Positions 7,640 through 17,800 of a stretch of 64,000 nucleotides of DNA are shown here, piece after piece. Source of the stretch: Oscillospiraceae bacterium (GTDB lineage Bacteria > Bacillota > Clostridia > Oscillospirales > Oscillospiraceae). Made by a program: the position numbers and the translations under genes. The DNA lies in NCBI GenBank assembly GCA_017395935.1, contig JAFQNL010000019.1:1-64000 (forward strand), in the 5' to 3' direction. Under the pieces are notes generated by a model, which was not told the DNA's origin, searched no databases, and worked only from the letters and a program-made list of their open reading frames with translations. Numbering within the stretch: position 1 is the first letter of the stretch; each line of letters begins with the position of its first letter.

Positions 7640-8818
7640 ATGCAATACCGTAACGACCGTCGGGGAAACCCGCTCTCCCAGCTTGGATTTGGCTGTATGC
7701 GTTTTGAGCGCTCCATGGGCAAGACGGATATCGCCCTTGCCGAGAAACAGCTCATGGCTGCGCTGAAGGCCGGCGTCAACTACTTTGATACCGCCTACGT
7801 CTATGGTGACAGCGAAGCTGTCATTGGCGAGATCTTTCAGCGCAATCACTGCCGGGATCAGCTTCATATCGCCACCAAGCTGCCCCACTATTTGCTGCGA
7901 AAGCCCGGCGATATTGAGCGCTACTTTTCTGAGCAGCTCTCCCGGCTTCGTACCGACTATGTGGATTATTACCTGATGCATATGCTGCCCGATCTGACTA
8001 CCTGGAACCGGCTTAAGAGTCTTGGCGTTCTGGACTGGATCGCGGAGAAAAAAGCCTCCGGCGCCATTCGGAATATCGGCTTTTCCTATCATGGGAACAC
8101 TGCCTCCTTCATCTCTTTGCTGGAGGACTACGACTGGGATTTCTGTCAGATTCAGTATAACTATATCGACGAGCATACGCAGGCAGGCCGCCGGGGACTG
8201 GAACGGGCCCATGAAATGGGAATCCCTGTGATCATTATGGAACCGCTTCGGGGTGGCCGGTTGGTCAATGCACTTCCTGAAAAGGCCCTTCGCCGGTTTC
8301 AGGCGGCTAAACCCAGCCGTAGTCCTGCCGAATGGGGTCTTTGCTGGCTGTGGAATCAGCCGGAAGTCACGGTAGTCCTCTCCGGTATGAACACGCTGGA
8401 CATGGTGGAGGAAAACTGCCGGATCGCCGACCAGGCCATGCCCGGTCAGTTGAGCGAGGAAGATTTCCAGATGTACGAAGATGTGAAGGCCGCCATCAAT
8501 GAGAAAATCAAGGTGGGCTGTACCGGCTGCGGTTACTGTATGCCCTGCCCTATGGGGGTGGATATCCCCGGCTCTTTCCGGTGCTACAACGCCAGATATA
8601 CCGAGGGATTTTATACCGGCATGAAGGAATACTTTATGTGCACAACCCTTCGAGGCAAGCTTAGCAGCGCCAGCCAGTGTATTAAGTGCGGAAAATGCGA
8701 GAGCCACTGTCCTCAGTCCATTCCCATCCGACGTGAACTGGAAAATGTTGTCCGGGTCATGGAGAATCCTGTCTATCACGCCGCCAAAGGCATTGCCAAA
8801 CTGGTGGGAAAATTCTAA
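7640..8818 (+). CDS. Aldo/keto reductase with C-terminal 4Fe-4S domain
   Basis: Predicted oxidoreductase of the group common in anaerobes (392 aa). The barrel carries the catalytic tetrad D50, Y55, K80 and H114 and the segment IMEPLRGGRL. The C-terminus adds Cys motifs CTGCGYCMPCP and QCIKCGKCESHCPQ, which suit 4Fe-4S binding and suggest coupling to an electron carrier rather than, or as well as, NADPH. A GGGAGG site precedes the ATG. Substrate unknown. Confidence 0.9.
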   Translation: MQYRNDRRGNPLSQLGFGCMRFERSMGKTDIALAEKQLMAALKAGVNYFDTAYVYGDSEAVIGEIFQRNHCRDQLHIATKLPHYLLRKPGDIERYFSEQLSRLRTDYVDYYLMHMLPDLTTWNRLKSLGVLDWIAEKKASGAIRNIGFSYHGNTASFISLLEDYDWDFCQIQYNYIDEHTQAGRRGLERAHEMGIPVIIMEPLRGGRLVNALPEKALRRFQAAKPSRSPAEWGLCWLWNQPEVTVVLSGMNTLDMVEENCRIADQAMPGQLSEEDFQMYEDVKAAINEKIKVGCTGCGYCMPCPMGVDIPGSFRCYNARYTEGFYTGMKEYFMCTTLRGKLSSASQCIKCGKCESHCPQSIPIRRELENVVRVMENPVYHAAKGIAKLVGKF

Positions 8819-8857
8819 ACAGATGACTGTCTAATCCAAATAAAGGAGGCGTTAACT

Positions 8858-9223
8858 ATGGCAATTAAATGGAAGGCATTGGGGGCCACACTTCCCCAAA
8901 CACAACTGGAGCAATCTCATGCGTCCGCCTGTCAGCTGGATAAGCTTAAGGTGAGCGAGGATTGTCTCTTCTACAAGAAGGGCTTCGGTACTGTGGAGTA
9001 TCTGCCTCTGTCCGATTTGCGGCGCGCTTACCGCCGTCAGGAGGAGAGCAGAGCCATCATGGGCTGCTGTCCTCAGTACATTCTTAACCACTATTTGGCC
9101 GTTGTCACAAGTGACGGCTCCATCCGGAAGTTCGAAGTCGAGCGGAAGGAGCAGGTAGAAAAGGCGCTGGAACTGCTTAAACAGGCCGCGCCCCATATGG
9201 AGTTTGGCTTCGTCAAACCCTGA
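8858..9223 (+). CDS. Conserved hypothetical protein, 121 aa
   Basis: Not recognised as a named family. It follows AAAGGAGG at good spacing and has its own terminator, so it is very likely a real gene. The predicted cytoplasmic protein has no signal or membrane segment; it contains GCCPQYILNHYLAVVTSDGSI followed by a charged amphipathic helix (FEVERKEQVEKALELLKQAAP), an arrangement reminiscent of PH-like beta-sandwich domains with a C-terminal helix. That fold guess is weak. It lies 39 bp after the aldo/keto reductase. Confidence 0.8.
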   Translation: MAIKWKALGATLPQTQLEQSHASACQLDKLKVSEDCLFYKKGFGTVEYLPLSDLRRAYRRQEESRAIMGCCPQYILNHYLAVVTSDGSIRKFEVERKEQVEKALELLKQAAPHMEFGFVKP

Positions 9224-9237
9224 TCAATCCACTTTCG

Positions 9238-9261
9238 GCCCTCTGCCTGTTGGCAGAGGGC
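9238..9261 (+). terminator. Intrinsic terminator
   Basis: A 10-bp perfect stem (GCCCTCTGCC / GGCAGAGGGC) with a TGTT loop, followed by a modestly U-rich GTTCTCTTTT. It closes the ymdB-to-8858 run. Confidence 0.75.
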
Positions 9262-9311
9262 GTTCTCTTTTGCACCCGATACTTTCAATTGCAAACTTTT
9301 TATGAACCCTC

Positions 9312-9340
9312 TTGCAATTCTGATCAATTTGCAGTATGCT
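9312..9340 (+). promoter_or_regulatory. htpG promoter
   Basis: TTGCAA (9312-9317), 17-bp spacer, TATGCT (9335-9340); the start point (about 9347) falls inside the CIRCE element. Confidence 0.8.
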
Positions 9341-9343
9341 AAA

Positions 9344-9370
9344 CTAGCACTCAGAAAAAGAGAGTGCTAA
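9344..9370. promoter_or_regulatory. CIRCE element (HrcA operator)
   Basis: CTAGCACTC-N9-GAGTGCTAA matches the CIRCE consensus TTAGCACTC-N9-GAGTGCTAA at all positions but the first. It overlaps the predicted start of htpG transcription, as expected for HrcA repression relieved by heat or unfolded protein. Confidence 0.93.
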
Positions 9371-9438
9371 AACTTCGTTTATCATAAGGTTTGGGCAGCC
9401 GTTTGGCGGCCCCATAGATTGGAAGGAAGTATACTGCT

Positions 9439-11358
9439 ATGGAAAAGCGACAGTTCAAAGCCGAGAGTCAGCGTATGCTGGATCTCATGATCAACTCCAT
9501 CTACACGCACAAAGAAATCTTTCTTCGGGAGATTCTCTCCAACGCCAGTGATGCAATGGATAAGCTCTCCTACCGGGCCCTTACCGATGACTCTGTCGGT
9601 CTGAACCGCGGCGACTTTAAGATTGTCATCACTGTCGACCAGATTGCCCGTACCCTTACCGTTTCCGATAACGGCATCGGTATGACCGCCGAGGAACTGG
9701 AGAACAATCTGGGCGTGATTGCAAAGAGCGGCTCGCTCCAGTTCAAGCAGGAGATGGCTCAGCGGGAAGGACTGGAAGCCGCAGACGTGGATATTATCGG
9801 CCAGTTCGGTGTGGGTTTCTACTCGGCTTTTATGGTGGCCGACAATGTCAAGGTGGTCACCCGTCCCTTCGGCTCTGATAAGGCTTATCTCTGGGAGTCC
9901 GATGGCGCGGACGGCTATACCATTTCTGAGACAGTCAAGGATACTGTCGGCACCGATATTATCATGACCATCAAGGCTGATACTGAGGACGAGAAGTTCT
10001 CTGACTATCTGGAGCAGTATCGGATTGCCGCTCTGGTCAAGAAGTACTCCGACTACCTGCACTATCCCATTACCATGCTCATGAATAAGTCCCGGCAGAA
10101 GCCTCGTCCTGCTGACGCCGGCGAGGACTATACTCCCCAGTGGGAGGACTACCAGCAGTGGGAGACACTGAACTCTATGGTTCCCCTCTGGCAGAAAAAG
10201 AAGGAGGATACCACGCAGGAAGAGCTGGACGCCTTCTATCAGGACAAGTTCGGCGACTGGGAGAAGCCTCTTACAACGATCCGGGTCAGCGCTGAGGGCA
10301 ATGTCTCCTATGAGGCCCTGCTCTATGTCCCCGGCAAGACCCCCTATGATTTCTATACCCGTGAATATAAGAAGGGGCTCCAGCTTTATTCTTCCGGCGT
10401 GCTGATTATGGATAACTGCGCCGACCTGCTGCCTGAGCACTTCCGCTTTGTCAAGGGTGTAGTAGATACCCCCGATGTCAGCCTGAATATCTCCCGGGAA
10501 ATGCTCCAGCATACCCGCCAGCTCAAAGTCATTGCCAAGAATCTGGAAAAGAAGATTAAGGCCGAGCTGCTCAAGCTGCTGAAAGAGGACCGGGAAAAGT
10601 ATCAGCAGTTCTGGAAGAACTTTGGCCTCAATGTCAAGTATGGTGTCGTCGCTGACTACGGTATGAATAAGGATAAGGTCGTCGATCTTCTCCTTTTCCG
10701 ATCCTCTGAGGCCGAGCAAGGCACTACTCTGCAGGAATACAAGGACCGTATGGCCGAGAGCCAGCAGTATATCTATTATGCCACTGGTGAGGATGCCCTC
10801 CAGCTGGCCCGGCTGCCCCAGGCCGAACGCATTCTGGATAAGGGCTATGAGATCCTCTATCTCACGGACGAGGTGGACGAGTTCATTATGCAGACCCTGC
10901 AGCAGTTCGGTGAAAAGCAGTTTAAGAGCATCAATGACGACGATGCCCTCCTCGAAACCGAGGAGGAAAAGAAGGCTGCCGAGGAGAAGGCTGAGTCCGG
11001 AAAGGAAGTTCTGGCCTTTGTCAAGCAGACTCTGGGAGATAAAATTAAGGAAGCCCGGATCTCTCGGATCCTCAAGAGCCATGCAGTCTGTATGACCGCC
11101 GATGGTCCCCTCTCGCTGGAGATGGAAAAGTACCTGAAAAAGCAGGGCGGCGACATGATGGGCATGAAGGCTGAGCGGGTGTTGGAACTCAACGCCGACT
11201 CCTCGGCCTACAAAGCCCTTCAGCGGGCAGTTGCTGAGGACCCCGAGACGGCAGAGCTCTATACTCAGCTGCTTTACCATCAGGCTCTGCTCATCGCCGG
11301 TCTCCCTCTGGAAGATCCCTCTTCCTACTCCGAGCTGGTCTGCAAGCTGATGAAGTAA
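9439..11358 (+). CDS. htpG: Chaperone HtpG (Hsp90 family)
   Basis: ATP-dependent cytoplasmic chaperone, 639 aa, full length. The N-terminal GHKL ATPase motifs are present: EIFLREILSNASDA (residues about 29-42), DNGIGM (near 79-84) and GQFGVGFYSAF (near 119-129). Middle and C-terminal dimerisation regions follow without gaps, including NISREMLQ. The ATG is preceded by GGAAGGAAG. Control by a CIRCE operator places it in the HrcA regulon. A strong terminator follows. Confidence 0.96.
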   Translation: MEKRQFKAESQRMLDLMINSIYTHKEIFLREILSNASDAMDKLSYRALTDDSVGLNRGDFKIVITVDQIARTLTVSDNGIGMTAEELENNLGVIAKSGSLQFKQEMAQREGLEAADVDIIGQFGVGFYSAFMVADNVKVVTRPFGSDKAYLWESDGADGYTISETVKDTVGTDIIMTIKADTEDEKFSDYLEQYRIAALVKKYSDYLHYPITMLMNKSRQKPRPADAGEDYTPQWEDYQQWETLNSMVPLWQKKKEDTTQEELDAFYQDKFGDWEKPLTTIRVSAEGNVSYEALLYVPGKTPYDFYTREYKKGLQLYSSGVLIMDNCADLLPEHFRFVKGVVDTPDVSLNISREMLQHTRQLKVIAKNLEKKIKAELLKLLKEDREKYQQFWKNFGLNVKYGVVADYGMNKDKVVDLLLFRSSEAEQGTTLQEYKDRMAESQQYIYYATGEDALQLARLPQAERILDKGYEILYLTDEVDEFIMQTLQQFGEKQFKSINDDDALLETEEEKKAAEEKAESGKEVLAFVKQTLGDKIKEARISRILKSHAVCMTADGPLSLEMEKYLKKQGGDMMGMKAERVLELNADSSAYKALQRAVAEDPETAELYTQLLYHQALLIAGLPLEDPSSYSELVCKLMK

Positions 11359-11454
11359 ACTATAATATAATTTATGTAAACAAAAATGGAAGCTGATCGG
11401 GTTGTGTCCCAGCAGGGTCTTTCGGATTAAAGGTCAGTATTCATAAAACTATTT

Positions 11455-11489
11455 ACAGGCGCAGCAGTTTTTATGCTGCGCCTGTTTTT
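11455..11489 (+). terminator. Intrinsic terminator of htpG
   Basis: Stem CAGGCGCAGCA / TGCTGCGCCTG (11 bp, extended by one A-T pair) with a 7-nt loop and TTTTT. Confidence 0.88.
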
Positions 11490-11760
11490 GCCCTTATGAG
11501 CCGAAGCAAGGGGAATTTTTGGTATGGGCTTTCCGGAACGCCTTTTCAGGCAGTCCTGCTGAAGTTCGCTTCCCGTTTAGCGTGAGCTCGGATGTTCAAT
11601 GTTTTGGCTATGAGTGGCAAAGGGTGGTAAGTAAAACTGGCTTTCTGACCCGATCCTCTTTATGTGTGGCTGAACATACTGATTCTCTGCCTGTTTGAGG
11701 GGAGATTCAGTTGTTTTTCCCCGAAAGAGAGAGAATCGTATTTGAATCGAGTGGTATTCC
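11490..11760. other. Intergenic stretch with no recognised feature
   Basis: The gap between htpG and the large surface-protein gene runs from 11359 to 11824. Apart from the htpG terminator and the promoter at 11761 I see no plausible coding region, repeat or clear RNA structure in these 271 bases. Confidence 0.5.
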
Positions 11761-11789
11761 TTGCAATGAAAGGTATGCAGGATTATAAT
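11761..11789 (+). promoter_or_regulatory. Promoter of the large surface-protein gene
   Basis: TTGCAA (11761-11766), 17-bp spacer, perfect TATAAT (11784-11789). The leader is about 30 nt. Confidence 0.82.
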
Positions 11790-11824
11790 ATTGTTAGCTA
11801 ATAATGGGGAAAGGATGATGACCC

Positions 11825-14800
11825 TTGAAACACGTTTGGAAACGGGGCGGGGCCCTGCTGATGGCTTTTGCTATGCTCCTGTCTCTGCTCCCGGCACCCG
11901 TCTTTGCCGCCGAGCTGGAGGAAGAACTGCCCCTGACTGAGGAAGAACTGTCTGATCCTCCTGTCTCAGAAGAGAGCTCCGTCGAGACAATTGTGGATGC
12001 GGATATGGAATCTTCTGATATGGATCTTCCTGATCAGCCGGACGAGGAAGAAGTGTGCGTCCTGTCGGAAGATGCAGAGGAAGAAACGGACGAAGTGCCC
12101 GGAGCAGGGGAGGAGACTGTCCTCGCTCAGAATATTTCGGGTACCGTTCGGGAGGCTGTGCCGGCGAGCCAGGGATATGCTACCGCTCAATACATCAATC
12201 CGATTTATGCCGATGTACTGGGCGATGAACTTCCTGAAGTTGTTCATAGCGGCACGGCGCTGGCTGAATTGGAGACCTACTATGACTCTGTCTATGAGCT
12301 GAGCGTTGCTCTGCGGGAGGGCATGAAGGATCGTACTGAGACGATCTCGCTGGGTTACACCTGCTCTGCCTTTGACGAGGAGATCCTGAACGAGGTCTTC
12401 TATGACAGCGTTTACACCGCGGTTGACCATACCGGCATTCCGACTGAGGGCGACTATCTCTTCTTCCAGTTTGGTGGCGCTCGGGTAGAGGCTAGCTGGA
12501 GTGCCAGTGAAGGCGTCTACTATGTAGAGATGGTCTACTACGTCACTTACTACACCACCGCCGCTCAGGAAAATGAGATGAACACGGCTGTGGATCAGCT
12601 GCTGAGCCAACTGGACCTGGATGGCAGTACCGAGTATGAGAAAATCAAGGGAGTCTATGACTATATCTGCAGTAACGTCACCTACGACTACGATAATCTG
12701 GAAGATGACGATTATCTGCTCAAGTACAGCGCTTATGCCGGCCTGGTCAACGGCACTGCCGTCTGTCAGGGCTACGCTGTGCTGTTCTATCGGCTTATGC
12801 TGGAGCTGGGCGTAGATGCCCGTGTGATTGCCAGCATCGAGTCCGAGAACCATGCCTGGAATATCGTCGGTCTGGACGGACTGTATTATAATCTGGACGC
12901 TACCTGGGACGCCGGTATTTCTTCGGAGAGATATGCCTATTTCCTTCTCTGTCCCACCACCTTTGGCAAGGATCATACCCGGAGCGAGGAGTATGACTCT
13001 GCTGAATTTCACGATGCCTATCCCATGGCCGAAGCTGACTATGGCAGCAGCGAGGGCGGAGGCGAAGGTGGAGGTGGAGATGAAGGTGGAGACGACGAGG
13101 AAGAGGATCTCTTCCCCGGTGCCAGCGGCACCTGTGACAATGGCTTTGCCTGGGTTATCGACACCAAGGGTACCCTGACCATCTCCGGTACCGGTCCTAT
13201 GGAAGACTATAGCACGACCGACCTCCCTCCCTGGCGGGAAGAGGCATATAAGCCCTACGTTCGGAGCGCAATTGTCGGCGAGGGGATTACCTCGGTGGGT
13301 GAATATGCCTTCTGTTATCTGACAGAGCTGAGCCAGATCACTCTGCCCTCTACCATCGAAACCATCGGTACTTATGCCTTCGGCTATACTTCTCTGGAGG
13401 GACTGACCATTCCTGAGGGTGTTACCGAGCTGCCGGTCAGTATGTGTGCCGACACTCAGCCCCTGACCACGGTCGTTCTGCCCTCTACGCTGGTGACTAT
13501 CGGTAATCATGCCTTCTCCAGCTGTGACGGGCTGACGAATATCAACTTCCCCGCCGGACTTACCACCATTGGGGAAGGAGCCTTCTTTACCTGTAGCAAG
13601 CTGAATAATATCGTCCTGCCCACATCCCTTGTTTCGATCGGTGAGTCTGCCTTTGCCTCCTGCAAGAGCTTGACTTCCATCGCCATTCCGGACGGGATTA
13701 CCACGCTGCCGGATGGCCTGCTCTCCAACTGCACCGCCCTGACCGAGGTGAAGCTGCCTGAGAGCCTTAAGACCATTGGCAACGATGTCTTTACCTATTG
13801 TACTGCGCTGCCTACTCTGGAGCTGCCAGACGGTCTTACCGGAATCGGAATCTCCTGCTTTATCAACTGCACCTCTCTGGAGCGGATTGAGATTCCCGGC
13901 GGCGTTGCCGCTCTGGGCAACAGTACCTTCCTCCACTGCACCGCTCTGGAATCGATTACCTTGAACGAGGGACTCCAAACGCTGGGCAACCAGACCTTCG
14001 GTGCCTGCGAGCGTTTGAAGGAGATCACTCTGCCCTCCACGGTGACCAAGCTGGACACCATGCTCTTCTATGGCTGTGACGCTCTGGCCAAGGTCACCTT
14101 CCTGGGCAGCGCGCCTTCCATCGGTGATGCGACCTTCAACGGCGTCACCTGTCAGGCTTGGTATCCCTATGGCGACAGCAGCTGGACCTCTGACGTCTGT
14201 AAGAACTACGGAGGCACCATCAGCTGGAATGAGACCGCTGCCATAATTGCCAGCGGCAGCTGTGGACAGAGCGTCAACTGGACACTGGATTCCAATGGCC
14301 TTCTGAACATCACCGGCTCCGGCGATATGGACGACTTTGAGGCGGGTGCGCCCTGGCAGAGCTATATCAGCCAGATCAAGACGGTTCAGATTTCCTCCGG
14401 CGTAACCTCGGTCGGTGAGTATGCCTTCTCTGATTCCATTGCCCTGACAGAGGTTATCCTGCCTGAGGGGCTTACCTGCGTGAGCTACTCTGCTTTTATG
14501 GGCTGTCCCATGCTGGAGAGCGTAGAGCTTCCTTCTACGGTAACTGTACTGGAAGACAACGCCTTCCGAAACTGCACCAGACTGACCTCCGCTAAGCTTG
14601 ACTGCGCCGTTACCGCTATTTTGAGCGGCACCTTTGCCGGCTGCTCGGCCCTGACGGAAGTAATCCTGCCCGACGGACTGGTCTCTCTGGAGCGGGAGAG
14701 CTTTGCTGACTGCGCTGAACTGACTGGAATAACGCTGCCTGAGGGACTTGAGACTCTGGGCGTGAGCTGCTTCAAAAACTGTGTCGGTCTGACCGAGATC

Positions 14801-17800
14801 CGCCTCCCTGAGAGTGTCACCTATATTGGCGGCTCCGCCTTCTCCGGATGTACCGCTCTGACCAGCATTAATATTCCTGAGGGTGTTACTGCGATTAACT
14901 CCGACCTCTTCTACGGTTGTACCGGACTGACCAGTCTCCAGCTTCCTGAGTCTGTGAATGTGATCCTGAACAGAGCCTTCTCCGGCTGCACCGGTCTCAG
15001 TGAGATCACTATGCCCAAGACGCTCTCGACGCTGGGCGAGCGGGCTTTCTATGAGTGCGAAAAGCTGACGTCTATTGTGGTCCCTGAGGGGATCACCCAG
15101 ATCAACGGGGCGACCTTCTCCGATTGTTCTGCTCTGGCTGATGTGAGGCTGCCGGAAGGCCTGACTGCCATCGGCACCAGCGCTTTTTCCGGGTGTACAG
15201 CACTGACTACTGTCGCTCTGCCTGAGAGTCTTGAGACCATTGGAAACTCTGCCTTCTCCGGCTGCTTTGGCCTTACTGCTATCACCTTCCATAAAAATCT
15301 CACCTCCATTGAAACAAAAGCCTTCTACCTGAACACTGACCTGACTCAGATTACCTTCCTTGGCGCGGCTCCTGCAATTAGCAGCGATGCGTTCTACAGA
15401 GTGGAAGCTACCGTTAACTATCCCGGCCATACCTCCTGGACAGCCGACGTCCGCCAGAATTACGGCGGCACTCTGACCTGGAATCTGGTCTGTACCGAGC
15501 ATACACCTGCTGAGGCAGTGGAAGAGAACTGGGTGGAGTCTACCTGTACGGTTCCCGGCAGCTATGATAGCGTGATCTGCTGCGCGATCTGCAGCACTGA
15601 GATCAGCCGGGAGAAGAAAGCGCTTCCTCTGGCTGACCACGAGCCCGGTCAGGCGGTAGAGGAGAACCGGAATGAACCCACCTGCACGGTTCCCGGCAGC
15701 TATGACAGTGTGATCTGCTGCGCCGTTTGCGATCAGGAGCTGAGTCGGCAGACTGTAACCATCGCTGTTGTCCCGCACACTGCCGGCGAGACTGTGAAGG
15801 AAAAGGAAGTGGCTCCCGCCTGCGGAAAAACCGGCAGCTATGACAGCGTCGTTTACTGCAGTGTCTGTGGCTCTGAGATCAGCCGTGTTACCGAGACGGT
15901 ACCGGCGCTGGAGCATATTCCCGGCGATCCTGTAACAGAAGGTTACGAGCCGCCTACCTTCAGTAAGAAGGGCAGCTATGACAGCGTGACCTACTGTACT
16001 CGCTGCGGTGCCGAACTGAGCCGAGAGGCTGTCTGGATTGATGAACTTGAGTATGTCAGCCAAACGATGGAAAACGGCTTTGCGTGGAGTCTGAATGCGG
16101 CAGGCGCGCTCATCCTCTCCGGCCCCGGTATGGCTGATGAGATGCCCTGGCTGGACTACGCCGATCATATCGTCTCTCTGACCGTGGGCGATCAGGTTGT
16201 TGGAATCTCCTCCAACAGCTTTGCCGGCTGTGTGAATCTGAAAAAAATTCAGTTCCTGGGCGATGCCCCTCTGCTGGAAGAGGACTGCTTCGCCGGTCTG
16301 AATGCCGATGCCTGCTTCTATGCGGTTAAGAACGGCTGGACCGACGATGTGCTTCAGGATTATGGCGGTAATATTGTCTGGACCCGGATTTTGCCCGATC
16401 TGGTCATGCTGGATACACCTGAGCTTGTCAGCGTTGAGACAACCCAGGAGACCCTCTCCTCCGGCATCACTACCGTCTTTGTCAGCCTCCAGTGGCAGCC
16501 GGTGGAAGGTGCCGCGGCCTATGAGATCTACCGCAGAAGCGGGGAGACTGACTGGGAGCTGGTGGGCTATTCTGACAGCGCCTCTTACCGGGACAACTTC
16601 CCGGACGTAGGTGTTGAGTACACCTATACTGTTGCCTGTGAGGATGTCTACGGCCGTACCTGCAGCGATTATGACCCTGACGGTATCAGCCATTTCTATC
16701 CTTCCGGCAGCTGCGGCGAGGAAGTGAGTTGGAAGATCACCTCTGCCGGTGAGCTTCAGATTTCTGGTGTCGGTGCCATGAACGCCGATGGTTACGATAT
16801 GGAGCTGACGCCCTGGTATCATCTGCGCGGCGAGATTCGCTCTGCTCGTGTGGAGGAAGGGGTTACCCATCTCTCTGCCTATGCCTTCCAGGGCTGCACG
16901 GAAATGACCTCCGTCACCCTTGCGAACTCCATCACTTCCATCGGTCAGTGCGCGTTCTTCCATTGCCCCGGCCTGACTTCGGTGAACCTGCCTGACGGAA
17001 TTACAGAGATTGGCTATCGTACCTTCTATCTCTGTACCGGTCTGAGCGAACTGTCTATTCCTGCTGGAGTCACTGCGATTGGAGAGGGCGCCTTTGACGG
17101 CTGTTCCGCACTGAGCGAGATCCAGCTTCCTGAAGGCCTGACCCAGCTGGGTAAGTCGGCATTCGGCGGCTGTAAGCGCCTGACGGAGATTGTGATTCCT
17201 GCTGGGATCACGCAGATTGCCCCCAATACCTTCTACAGCTGTACCGGCCTGAAGTCAATTGCCCTGCCTGAAGAGCTGACTGAGATTGGCAGCTACGCTT
17301 TTGCCAACTGCTATCAGCTGGCCGAACTGGAACTGCCCGAGGGAACGGAGAGACTGGATGAGGGCGCCCTGCTTAACTGCCGAAGCCTGACTGAACTGAC
17401 CATTCCCGCTGCTGTTGTAAGTCTGGGGGAAGAGGTCTTCCTTGGCTGCGAGAATCTGAGCAAGGTCATCTTCCTGGGCTCTGTACCGGAAGGAAGCGCA
17501 TGGTTTGGCGATCAGCGGTGCCAGATTATTTTCCCTGAACAGCTGCGGGATGAGTGGATGGCTCTGGACCTGTCTACCATCGGCTCTCAGGCCTACCGCG
17601 GACAGCTGGAAGCCCCTGAACTCACCAAGGCCTCCGGCGCTTCGACTGGAATTACCCTCCAGTGGACTCAGGTGGCCGATGCCAGAGGATACTATATCTA
17701 TCGAGGCACCAGCACCGACGCAATGCGGCAGATTGGCTCTGTAAGCGGCTCTGATACCCTTACCTATCGGGACGCATCTGCCTCCTCCGGCGTAGCTTAC

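Noticed and set aside
9382..11280. Long minus-strand frame opposite htpG
   Set aside because: htpG is unmistakable and the reverse frame has no motifs or translation signals.
11966..16963. Minus-strand open frame of 1,665 codons opposite the giant surface protein
   Set aside because: It has no ribosome binding site at its start, no recognisable domain, and lies wholly within a gene with clear signal peptide, domains and promoter. The codon pattern of the LRR repeats keeps this frame open.
13260..17500. CRISPR-like or tandem DNA repeat arrays
   Set aside because: The periodic sequence is coding leucine-rich repeats with diverged DNA; no identical short repeats with unique spacers.
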